Below the pieces are notes generated by a model. It was given only the letters and a program-made list of their open reading frames with translations. It did no database searches and was not told the DNA's origin. A DNA stretch of 30,579 nucleotides from a virus. Made by a program: the position numbers and the translations under genes. Each line of letters begins with the position of its first letter. Position 1 is the stretch's first letter. Positions 1 to 5,219 of the stretch are shown piece by piece. The DNA lies in the IMG/VR virus record IMGVR_UViG_3300037487_001176, positions 1 through 30,579 of that record; one strand, 5' to 3'.

Positions 1-77
1 TCAATGGTGGCGCGCTTCACCCAAGAATAGTTGGCTTCACCGCCATAAGTATCCGTCCATTCTGCAAGATAAGACAT
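1..77 (-). CDS. Small conserved phage protein, 3' end cut by window edge
   Basis: A leftward reading frame opens with ATG at 77 and runs off the window. The visible peptide begins MSYLAEWTDTYGGEANYSW and is then basic. I recognise this type (xWTDTYGGEANYSWVKR) as a small protein recurring in phage genomes, with no function known to me. It lies downstream of the 67-residue gene at 147-350, separated by a hairpin at 116-139. The only Shine-Dalgarno-like sequence is GGGGAACA just upstream of the ATG. Length and C-terminus cannot be judged. Confidence 0.6.
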   Translation of the reverse strand, partial: MSYLAEWTDTYGGEANYSWVKRATI

Positions 78-115
78 GCTATTGTTCCCCATATTGAACC
101 ATGATTGGCTCAGAA

Positions 116-139
116 AAGCGCAGGGTTTACTCTGCGCTT
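116..139 (-). terminator. Weak intrinsic terminator-like hairpin
   Basis: On the minus strand the arms AAGCGCAG and CTGCGCTT (8 bp, perfect) enclose an 8-base loop and are followed by TTTTC. The hairpin starts 8 bases after the stop codon of the leftward gene at 147-350, so it could end or attenuate that transcript before the next leftward gene. The short T-run makes strong termination uncertain. Confidence 0.4.
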
Positions 140-146
140 CCCAGAA

Positions 147-350
147 TCAACCATGAATAAGCTTGAATTGAAGCCCTATTAGTTTCGGCATAATGTCGGT
201 GGAAACGTGAACGTAATCGTTCTCGACGCCATGAAATTTAGATGTTTGCAGATAGTGCATTATGTCTATCAGCGCATTGCGCGCGTCTTTCACTTGCGCA
301 GCATATTCGTCACGTTCACGAATAAGGCGGTGAATATGGTTTTCGCTCAT
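147..350 (-). CDS. Hypothetical 67-residue phage protein
   Basis: This leftward gene starts at ATG 350, with an AGGAGC ribosome-binding site about 8 bases upstream, just past the stop of the 33-residue gene at 371-472. The product is a small charged protein. Its N-terminus (about residues 4-30) is a probable amphipathic helix rich in Arg, Glu and Asp, and no membrane segment or catalytic motif is visible. The Shine-Dalgarno and tight spacing to its neighbour argue that it is translated as part of a leftward operon with 371-472. The overlapping rightward frames lack a comparable start signal. I do not recognise a family. Confidence 0.6.
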   Translation of the reverse strand: MSENHIHRLIRERDEYAAQVKDARNALIDIMHYLQTSKFHGVENDYVHVSTDIMPKLIGLQFKLIHG

Positions 351-370
351 GTTCTTTGCTCCTGTTTCTG

Positions 371-472
371 TTACGGCGCGACGAATAGCGCCAGTAGCAG
401 CGCTACAAAAAACGCGACAATTGCGGCGTCGGCGCGATGCCTGGCAACATAGTCTATTACGGTTTTCAGCAT
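371..472 (-). CDS. 33-residue single-pass membrane peptide
   Basis: ATG at 472 opens a 33-codon leftward frame ending in TAA at 371-373. The first half is MLKTVIDYVARHRADAA, and residues 18-33 are almost purely hydrophobic (IVAFFVALLLALFVAP), enough for one membrane span ending at the C-terminus. A weak Shine-Dalgarno-like TAGGACA lies upstream. The Shine-Dalgarno of the next leftward gene (147-350) follows its stop directly, which suggests an operon. Small phage membrane peptides of this kind can act as toxins, superinfection-exclusion factors or lysis modulators. Which of these applies, if any, cannot be told from the sequence. Confidence 0.5.
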   Translation of the reverse strand: MLKTVIDYVARHRADAAIVAFFVALLLALFVAP

Positions 473-489
473 TTTGTCTGTCCTATAAT

Positions 490-525
490 TTGTTGTCACT
501 ACAAATACTCTTACAGAGTAATTGT
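490..525. promoter_or_regulatory. Two abutting operator-like palindromes
   Basis: Positions 490-504 read TTGTTGTCACTACAA, a palindrome of form TTGT-GT-AC-ACAA with only three unpaired positions. Sharing its ACAA, positions 501-525 form a second imperfect palindrome. Its core is TACTCT-TAC-AGAGTA and its outer arms are ACAA and TTGT. Both lie 18-53 bases upstream of the start codon of the leftward gene at 371-472, where a repressor would control leftward expression. No repressor gene is visible in the window, so the role is inferred from symmetry and position only. Confidence 0.4.
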
Positions 526-700
526 GGCAAGATTAAGGCAAAATAGGGCTGCAACAAAAAAAGTAAATGGCGAATAAAATATTAGGGCGATCTAGGCGCA
601 TCTTGCGGTAGTTCCGGCGGCAGTTACTGCCGCGCGCTTATGTCGAGGAAAAGCCATGCTTTTTTCCATATGCTAAGGCTAGTTAGGTAATACTATAATA

Positions 701-735
701 TAAAGGGATTATATGATATTGTTAACATATGTAAA
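701..735 (-). promoter_or_regulatory. Leftward sigma-70-type promoter candidate
   Basis: On the minus strand TTTACA (plus positions 730-735) is separated by 16 bases from a consensus TATAAT (708-713), predicting a start near 701. The spacer contains the 8-bp palindrome TGTTAACA (720-727), a possible protein-binding site. The promoter would read leftward through the operator-like palindromes at 490-525 into the genes at 472 and below, giving a leader of about 230 bases. This is the best promoter match I found in the non-coding region. It lies in its most AT-rich part. Confidence 0.5.
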
Positions 736-753
736 GTAATAGTAGTATAGCAG

Positions 754-902
754 TGGCGCCGCCGTCACCCCGCTGCGACTTTTTTCCGATAGCCTAAACC
801 GCCCAAACCGCCCAACTACAGATTATGTTGTGATTAGTCGCCATGGCGCGGCCGTCACCTCGGCGCGATGTTTCCGGCAATGCCTAGACCGCCCAAATCG
901 CC
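754..902. repeat. Two diverged direct repeats of about 55-60 bp
   Basis: Copy A (about 754-812) and copy B (about 844-902) both open with TGGCGC-GCCGTCACC, continue through GCGA and TTTCCG, and end in CCTA-ACCGCCCAAA-CGCC. They differ by several substitutions and a 3-base gap in the T-run. Similarity extends over the full unit, so this is a true duplication and not a chance GC match. The copies are separated by about 31 unrelated bases. No reading frame is preserved across them. Confidence 0.55.
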
Positions 903-913
903 GCACGCGCCAC

Positions 914-1067
914 GCTGCGCTGCAACATAATCGGTTGCTAATATAAGCTGGCGCTAATGCTGCGCCGCAACGTAATCGGTTGCTAATATTGCAACGCAAT
1001 ATGATGCAACGCTAATATAAGCGATTGCTAATGCTGCGCTGCAATATAAGCTGGCGCTAACATAAAC
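914..1067. repeat. Iteron-like repeat cluster upstream of the terminase genes
   Basis: A unit GCTGCGC-GCAAC-TAATCGG followed by TTGCTAATAT occurs at 914-944 and again at 959-989 (period 45, two substitutions). Shortened versions follow: CGCTAATATAAGCGATTGC at 1010-1028 and GCTGCGCTGCAATATAAGC at 1033-1051. ATATAAGCTGGCGCTAA occurs at both 941-957 and 1044-1060. Inside the array, GTTGC-N7-GCAAC (980-996) forms an inverted repeat. Clustered short repeats of this kind resemble initiator-binding iterons or terminase-recognition sites. Assignment to origin or pac is inference. Confidence 0.55.
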
Positions 1068-1070
1068 ACC

Positions 1071-1100
1071 TGGACATATGAATAGGTATTCATATGTTCA
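1071..1100. promoter_or_regulatory. 30-bp near-perfect palindrome (operator or cruciform candidate)
   Basis: The inner arms ACATATGAATA and TATTCATATGT (1074-1084 and 1087-1097) are perfect around a central GG. With one mismatch the symmetry extends to TG/CA at the outer ends. It lies between the repeat cluster and the GC-rich hairpin, about 130 bases before terS. A dimeric regulator binding site is the simplest reading. Confidence 0.5.
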
Positions 1101-1146
1101 CCTCTTCATACGTTGGGATGGCGCCGCGCGCCGAAGGCCGGGGGGA

Positions 1147-1207
1147 GGGGGGCCCGCTGGCCCCCCGTCCCGGTCACGGAGGGTCCGCAAAAACTTTTTT
1201 ATTTTTT
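1147..1207 (+). other. GC-rich hairpin plus T-runs directly upstream of terS
   Basis: GGGGGGCC (1147-1154), loop CGCT, GGCCCCCC (1159-1166) is a perfect 8-bp stem. The G-rich strand starts further upstream in a run of Gs broken by one A. Twenty-eight bases later come the T-runs CTTTTTTATTTTTTGG (1194-1209). The separation is too long for a classical intrinsic terminator. The position immediately before the terminase genes makes a cohesive-end or headful-initiation site possible, but the cut site cannot be read from sequence alone. Confidence 0.35.
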
Positions 1208-1230
1208 GGAAACCGTGCTACACACATTTT

Positions 1231-1662
1231 ATGACAGTCTTTTCACTGCCCCACGAGCCGCGCCGATTGCAGGCCACCGAGGCGCGGCTGGACGCAATCT
1301 ATCAGGCCGCACGCAAGGGCCTGAAGGGCGACACGCTGGCCTTGGCCGCCGGTATGCTGCCGCGCGAATACCGCGCCTTGTGTGAGTTTGACCCGGTGGC
1401 GGCGCTGGCCGAGGACAAAGGCCGCGCTGACGGCGAGATGGAGATGGCCAGCATTCTGCGTGACGCTGCGCTGGCCGGCGACGCCAAGGCCGCGCTTGAG
1501 GTGCTGAAGCACACGCACGGCTGGGTAGCCAAGCAGGCCGTGCAGGTCGAGGTCAACCAGACCATCTCCATCACCTCCGCGCTGCAAGAGGCGCAGCGGC
1601 GGGTAATTGAGGGGCTGGCAGAACCCATCACCCAGGTAGAACATGCAGACCACACGGTATAG
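1231..1662 (+). CDS. Terminase small subunit
   Basis: The 143-residue product begins MTVFSLPHEPRRLQ. It is predicted to bind the packaging site and hand DNA to the large subunit. It is mostly alpha-helical. Residues of about 15-50 (TEARLDAIYQAARKGLKG, then TLALAAGMLPREYRAL) look like a helix-turn-helix region of the kind that starts with a layered small terminase. A middle helical segment (GEMEMASILRDAALAGDAKA) and C-terminal helices follow. I chose ATG 1231 because the upstream in-frame extension to 1078 is Arg/Pro/Gly-rich and crosses a palindrome and GC hairpin. No good Shine-Dalgarno precedes 1231. It overlaps terL by 20 bases, and that adjacency is the main support for the call. Confidence 0.75.
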   Translation: MTVFSLPHEPRRLQATEARLDAIYQAARKGLKGDTLALAAGMLPREYRALCEFDPVAALAEDKGRADGEMEMASILRDAALAGDAKAALEVLKHTHGWVAKQAVQVEVNQTISITSALQEAQRRVIEGLAEPITQVEHADHTV

Positions 1663-3220
1663 CGCCGACGACGAAATGGAACTGATGAGCCGGCTGTGGA
1701 CGCCGGCCATCAAGGACGACCCGCTCAAGTTTGTGTTGTTCGTCTTCCCGTGGGGCCAGAAGGGCACGCCGCTGGAACACTTCGACGGCCCGCGCAAGTG
1801 GCAGCGCGAGGTGCTGCAGCGGCTGGCGGACCACATCAAGGCAAACAACGGCAAGGTGGACTTCGACACCTTCCGCATGGCGGACCACATCAAGGCAAAC
1901 AACGGCAAGGTGGACTTCGACACCTTCCGCATGGCAACCAGCTCGGGCCGCGGGATCGGCAAGTCGGCGCTGGTTAGTTGGTTGGTCATCTGGATGCTGA
2001 CCACGCGGATCGGCTCGACCACCATCGTGTCGGCCAACAGCGAAGCGCAGTTGCGCTCCGTCACCTGGGCGGAAATCACCAAGTGGCTGTCCATGTCCCT
2101 CAACAGCCATTGGTTCGAGGTCAGCGCCACGCGGGTCATGCCGGCCAAGTGGCTGACGGAACTGGTCGAGCGCGACCTGAAGTTGGGCACGCGGTACTGG
2201 GGCGTCGAGGGGCGGCTGTGGTCGGCGGAGAACCCCGACGCGTACGCGGGGGTCCACAACTTCGCCGGGGTCATGCTGGTGTTCGACGAAGCCAGCGGCA
2301 TCGACGACACCATCTGGTCGGTCGCGGCGGGCTTCTTCACCGAGAACACGCCGCACCGCTTCTGGCTGGCGTTCAGCAACCCGCGCCGCAACAGCGGGTA
2401 CTTCTACGAATGCTTCCACTCCAAACGGGAGTTCTGGGACACCAAGATTGTGGACGCTCGGTCGGTCGAACACACCGACAAGCAGGTGTACCAGCAGATC
2501 ATCGACGAGTACGGCCCCGACAGCACCCAGGCCCACGTCGAAGTGTACGGGCAGTTCCCCAACGCATCCGACGACCAGTTCATCGGGGCAAGCGTAGTGG
2601 ACGACGCCATGCGGCGCCAGGCGCACAAAGACCCGACGGCGCCCATCATCATCGGCGTGGACCCGGCACGCTTCGGGTCGGACAGCACCGTCATCGCCAT
2701 CCGGCAGGGACGCGACATCGTGGCGATCAAACGCCACAAGGGCGACGACACAATGACCGTCGTGGGGCACGTGATCGAGGCCATCGAAACGTACAAGCCC
2801 GCGCTGGTGGTGATCGACGAAGGCGGCCTCGGCGCCGGAATCGTGGACCGGCTGAAGGAGCAGCGGTACAAGATCAAGGGGGTCAACTTCGGCAACAAGT
2901 CGAAGAACCCCGTGATGTGGGGCAACAAGCGGGCCGAGATGTGGGGCGAAATGCGGGCTTGGCTGAAAGACGCCGCCATCCCACTGGACCGCTTCCTGAA
3001 AAACGACCTGACCGGGCCAATGATGAAGCCCGACAGCAAAGGGACGATATTCCTAGAGAGCAAAAAGGATATGAAGTCCCGCGGGCTGGCGTCGCCCGAC
3101 GCGGCCGACGCCATTGCGGTGACGTTCGCCTTTCCGGTGGCCCACCGAGAATATGTTGACAGGGGCACCCGCCGCCCCTATTCTGCCGGCGGAATACCAA
3201 CATCTTGGATGGGGGCTTAA
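1643..3220 (+). CDS. terL: Terminase large subunit (packaging ATPase/nuclease)
   Basis: This 525-residue protein has both expected domains. The N-terminal ATPase carries a Walker A, SGRGIGKS (residues 101-108), a Walker B, MLVFDEAS, with D215/E216, and a coupling motif AFSNP (about 243-247). The C-terminal RNase-H-like nuclease shows IIIGVDPARFG with D340, ALVVIDEGGLG with D392/E393, and SPDAADAIAV with D486/D489. It starts at ATG 1643 after CAGGTAG, overlapping terS. Odd feature: residues 62-79 (ADHIKANNGK onward) are repeated exactly as residues 80-97, encoded by a perfect 54-bp tandem duplication ending just before the Walker A. Catalytic motifs are otherwise intact. Confidence 0.95.
   Translation: MQTTRYSADDEMELMSRLWTPAIKDDPLKFVLFVFPWGQKGTPLEHFDGPRKWQREVLQRLADHIKANNGKVDFDTFRMADHIKANNGKVDFDTFRMATSSGRGIGKSALVSWLVIWMLTTRIGSTTIVSANSEAQLRSVTWAEITKWLSMSLNSHWFEVSATRVMPAKWLTELVERDLKLGTRYWGVEGRLWSAENPDAYAGVHNFAGVMLVFDEASGIDDTIWSVAAGFFTENTPHRFWLAFSNPRRNSGYFYECFHSKREFWDTKIVDARSVEHTDKQVYQQIIDEYGPDSTQAHVEVYGQFPNASDDQFIGASVVDDAMRRQAHKDPTAPIIIGVDPARFGSDSTVIAIRQGRDIVAIKRHKGDDTMTVVGHVIEAIETYKPALVVIDEGGLGAGIVDRLKEQRYKIKGVNFGNKSKNPVMWGNKRAEMWGEMRAWLKDAAIPLDRFLKNDLTGPMMKPDSKGTIFLESKKDMKSRGLASPDAADAIAVTFAFPVAHREYVDRGTRRPYSAGGIPTSWMGA
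1824..1935 (+). repeat. Perfect 54-bp tandem duplication inside terL
   Basis: Copy 1 is 1824-1877 and copy 2 is 1878-1931, identical at every base, followed by 4 bases of a third unit. The period is a multiple of three, so the frame is kept and 18 residues are simply duplicated. No synonymous differences have accumulated. The event is therefore either very recent or an assembly artefact. Confidence 0.95.
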
Positions 3221-3631
3221 ATGGCCTATACGAAGCCGATTGGCGTTGCGTTTACCGATCAAGACATCAACGGCGCCAACGTGATCTTGACGGATGAGCA
3301 GCTTGGCTACACCGCCGAAGGGCAGGGGACGGTCACGCAGGCCACCAGCAAATCCACCGCGGTGACGCTGAACAAGCCCGCAGGCCAGATCACGATGAAC
3401 AACGCGTCGTTGGCAACCGCCACGAACGTGACGTTTACGTTCAACAACAGCTTTATCAGCGTCAACGACATCCTTATCCTGAACGTGGCCGCTGGCGCGA
3501 CCGCGGGCGCGTACAACTGCTGGGTGTCGAGCCTAGCGGTTGGTTCGGCATCCATCACGGTGCGGAACATTTCGGGCGGTTCGCTGTCTGAAGCGGTCGT
3601 CATCAATTTTGCGCTGATCCACTGCGTGTAA
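3221..3631 (+). CDS. Small beta-rich phage structural-type protein
   Basis: The product has 136 residues and is dominated by Thr/Val/Asn-rich beta-strand patterns, with no membrane segment. The middle (STAVTLNKPAGQITMNN, then VTFTFNNSFISVND) and the end (NISGGSLSEAVVINFAL) match a type I recognise from many phages. Proteins of this type are variously annotated as head decoration or hypothetical. It starts 1 base after terL, with GGGGG upstream, and its stop overlaps the next start (TAATG). Its place among head genes favours a virion role such as capsid decoration, but no motif proves it. Confidence 0.7.
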   Translation: MAYTKPIGVAFTDQDINGANVILTDEQLGYTAEGQGTVTQATSKSTAVTLNKPAGQITMNNASLATATNVTFTFNNSFISVNDILILNVAAGATAGAYNCWVSSLAVGSASITVRNISGGSLSEAVVINFALIHCV

Positions 3632-3897
3632 TGCCGAAAAAGAGCGTATCGCTGGCCGTAGGCCGCGGCGAGAAGCTACCGACGGATAAGGGCGCGGGCC
3701 TGACTGCAAAGGGCCGCGCCAAATACAATCGTGAGACCGGCTCGAACTTGAAGCCGCCGGCGCCCAACCCCAAGACTAAAAAAGATGCTGGACGGAAGGC
3801 TAGTTTTTGCGCTAGGATGAGACCTATCGCAGAAAAAAGTGAGAAGGGTAGCCGTGCACGAGCATCAATGCGTAGATGGAAATGCGGGGGAAGCTGA
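3631..3897 (+). CDS. Conserved small basic phage protein (DUF6321-like)
   Basis: The product has 88 residues and is highly basic. It carries LTAKGRAKYNRETGSN (residues 24-39) in the middle, SFCARM near residues 58-63, and ends RARASMRRWKCGGS. This pattern matches the DUF6321-type proteins I know from phage and environmental sequences, in which a KGRAKYN segment, a CARM motif and a terminal RKWKC recur. No function is known to me. The start overlaps the previous stop by 1 base. A homing-endonuclease gene follows immediately, but the C-terminal RRWKC is intact, so the insertion lies between genes and does not break this one. Confidence 0.8.
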   Translation: MPKKSVSLAVGRGEKLPTDKGAGLTAKGRAKYNRETGSNLKPPAPNPKTKKDAGRKASFCARMRPIAEKSEKGSRARASMRRWKCGGS

Positions 3898-3898
3898 A

Positions 3899-4327
3899 AT
3901 GTGGGCCGACATCCGCGGGTACGAAGGCCGTTATCAAGTAAGTAACTACGGCCGCGTTAAATCGCTTGCGCGGTTTCGCCGCGGTAAAAACGGGTCTCAA
4001 GTTCCACTTCCCGAACTAATTATGGCTTTGACACCAAAAAAAGACACCGGACGGACTAAACCCTATGTAGAAGTAAGGTTTAGAAATGGAGGTTTGCGTA
4101 CCGAACGCTGCAAAGCTTTTTTGGTCCATCGTTTAGTAGCCGACGCGTTTATTAAACCTTTAACCGCTGGCGAACAGGTAGACCACATAAATGGCTTGCA
4201 TAGTGACAACCGGGCGGTCAATTTACGTATTATGCGGGCGGTCGAACATGCGCGGATTCATCCTCGTGTAGTGAACCCTAACTCAAGATGTCTTGTCACA
4301 GGGCGTTTTGTAAAGGATAGTTTGTAA
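3899..4327 (+). CDS. NUMOD4/HNH homing endonuclease
   Basis: This 142-residue protein starts at ATG 3899, one base after the previous stop. The N-terminal NUMOD4-like segment is MWADIRGYEGRYQVSNYGRV (residues 1-20), the DNA-contact module of many free-standing homing endonucleases. The HNH nuclease follows: LVHRLVADAF (about 75-84), then QVDHINGLHSDNRAVNL with D95/H96 and N108. The gene is visibly AT-richer than its neighbours (25 G+C in 4021-4080 against 45 in 5401-5460), a sign of separate origin. It lies between two conserved small genes and its stop overlaps the next start. The expected activity is double-strand cleavage of endonuclease-free relatives, spreading the gene by recombination. 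Confidence 0.9.
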   Translation: MWADIRGYEGRYQVSNYGRVKSLARFRRGKNGSQVPLPELIMALTPKKDTGRTKPYVEVRFRNGGLRTERCKAFLVHRLVADAFIKPLTAGEQVDHINGLHSDNRAVNLRIMRAVEHARIHPRVVNPNSRCLVTGRFVKDSL

Positions 4328-4488
4328 TGGCAAAACCGGGTCTGTACGCCAACATCAACGCCAAGCGGGCGCGCATTGCGGGCGGCTCTGGCGAGAAGAT
4401 GCGGAAGGTCGGCTCCAAGGGCGCCCCGACCGCGGCGGCGTTCCGTGAATCCGCCAAGACGGCCAAGCCAGCGAAGAAGGGCAAATGA
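4327..4488 (+). CDS. Small conserved Lys/Ala-rich phage protein
   Basis: The 53-residue product begins MAKPGLYANINAKRARIAGG, continues SGEKMRKVGSKGAPT and ends in a Lys/Ala tail. I recognise this as a very common short phage protein near portal genes, of unknown function. It is strongly basic and probably disordered. Its ATG overlaps the stop of the HNH gene (TAATG), so it is translationally coupled. GC content returns to the phage average here, marking the right edge of the endonuclease insertion. Confidence 0.8.
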   Translation: MAKPGLYANINAKRARIAGGSGEKMRKVGSKGAPTAAAFRESAKTAKPAKKGK

Positions 4489-4495
4489 CGTGCCG

Positions 4496-5068
4496 CTATT
4501 CCTTGGAGCCATGAGCAATATGCTTACGGTGCTCAAGCGAATGGCATATTGGGCACAAAACTTCCAGGTTATTTGGCGCGTTGTTTCGGTTGTTGCGGTC
4601 TTTATGATGGACACCAAGAATTTCTGGGTGCGCGTCATAGCCACACCGCTCACATTTTTTTACGGCACCCCGCCTAACCATTGCCTTTCTAACCGTGGTA
4701 AACGCGGGCGACCAAAATTCTTTTTTTGCCTTGTTAACACACTGTCTAGAGCAGTATTTTCTTTTATGCGACGGCGCGTCCAAAAAAGTTACGCCGCAGT
4801 GCGCGCATTCGTATTGAGCGGTTCCTTTTTGGGACATAGCTTTCCCGTAACACGCCGGCGAACAATATTTAGCTTTATCGGCCCTGCTGGCGATGTGGGT
4901 AAACTTTGCGGAGCACACCGCGCATGTTGACTCCATTTGATGCCGAGAAGCTAAAGCCGTGCACCGGCGGCTACAATACGCCGCCGTATTTTTTCGGTAT
5001 TCCGGCACCGAAAAAGCTGTGCTACAGTGTTTACAGTGCTTTTCATAGTGAACGCGGGAGCGTGTCAT
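4496..5068 (-). CDS. Zinc-ribbon HNH endonuclease, antisense in the head operon
   Basis: This 190-residue protein is read leftward against the late operon. Three tandem zinc-ribbon-like units each have CxxC and CxxxC pairs (C12/C15/C32/C36, C49/C52/C69/C73, C88/C91/C106/C110). An HNH nuclease follows: CERCG (C139/C142), LGVHHKDRNN with H154/H155, NNLEV with N167, and CPICH (C172/C175). It is probably a mobile homing-type nuclease. The region is AT-richer than the flanks (27 G+C in 4681-4740). ATG 5068 is the default start. A TTG at 5080, with GGAGG 5 bases upstream, is a good alternative. Its start overlaps the start of the opposite-strand gene at 5067. Confidence 0.85.
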   Translation of the reverse strand: MTRSRVHYEKHCKHCSTAFSVPEYRKNTAAYCSRRCTALASRHQMESTCAVCSAKFTHIASRADKAKYCSPACYGKAMSQKGTAQYECAHCGVTFLDAPSHKRKYCSRQCVNKAKKEFWSPAFTTVRKAMVRRGAVKKCERCGYDAHPEILGVHHKDRNNRNNAPNNLEVLCPICHSLEHRKHIAHGSKE

Positions 5069-5219
5069 GCCTTTAGTCAAGTCAGCCTCCAAAAAAGCGT
5101 TTCGACAAAATGTTGCCGCCGAAGCCAAGTCTAAACCAATTAAGCAGGCAGTTGCAATAGCCTATAGCGTCCAACGCAAAGCCGCCGAAAAGCGCGCGGC
5201 TGCAAAGAAGCAAAAGTAA
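5067..5219 (+). CDS. Small conserved basic phage protein upstream of portal
   Basis: The 50-residue product begins MPLVKSASKKAFRQNVAAEA. It then carries KPIKQAVAIAYSVQRKAAE and a Lys/Ala-rich end. The KQAVAIAYSVQRKA segment is characteristic of a small protein found in many phages with no known activity. GGGAGCG upstream is a good ribosome-binding site, and the stop overlaps the portal start (TAATG). Its coding start sits exactly where the antisense HNH gene begins, so that insertion stopped short of damaging it. Confidence 0.8.
   Translation: MPLVKSASKKAFRQNVAAEAKSKPIKQAVAIAYSVQRKAAEKRAAAKKQK

Larger units (their letters stand above)
541..1230. other. Long non-coding control region between divergent gene blocks
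   Basis: About 690 bases hold no supportable gene and separate the leftward early-type genes from the rightward terminase operon. From left to right I see a short GCGGCAG-TTA-CTGCCGC hairpin (617-633), an AT-rich stretch (about 660-750), two diverged direct repeats of about 55-60 bp (754-902), a cluster of shorter repeats (914-1067), a 30-bp palindrome (1071-1100) and a GC hairpin followed by T-runs (1147-1207). The combination suggests an origin of replication, a packaging-initiation site, a promoter region or several of these together. A frame open from ATG 1078 runs through the palindrome and GC hairpin but looks non-coding before 1231. Confidence 0.6.

Noticed and set aside
649-666. AAAAGC-CAT-GCTTTTTT as a rightward terminator
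   Set aside because: The stem is only 6 bp and A/T-rich, and no rightward gene ends before it.
914-1067. CRISPR array
   Set aside because: Repeats are degenerate, differ in length and are not separated by uniform spacers. No cas genes are near.
1137-1173. G-quadruplex
   Set aside because: The G-run is immediately followed by its complement, so a simple hairpin explains it better. Four separate G-tracts with short loops are not clearly present.
1078-1230. N-terminal extension of the small terminase from ATG 1078
   Set aside because: The extension is Arg/Pro/Gly-rich, crosses a 30-bp palindrome and a GC hairpin, and has no ribosome-binding site. It looks like non-coding DNA that happens to stay open.
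1243-3168. Long leftward open frames opposite terL and terS
   Set aside because: They are antisense shadows of high-GC genes, with no start signals, no recognisable domains and composition set by the real coding strand.
4376-4930. Rightward open frame opposite the zinc-ribbon HNH gene
   Set aside because: The leftward frame encodes three Cys-pair units plus an HNH site. The rightward frame has no motif and runs from inside the small gene at 4327.
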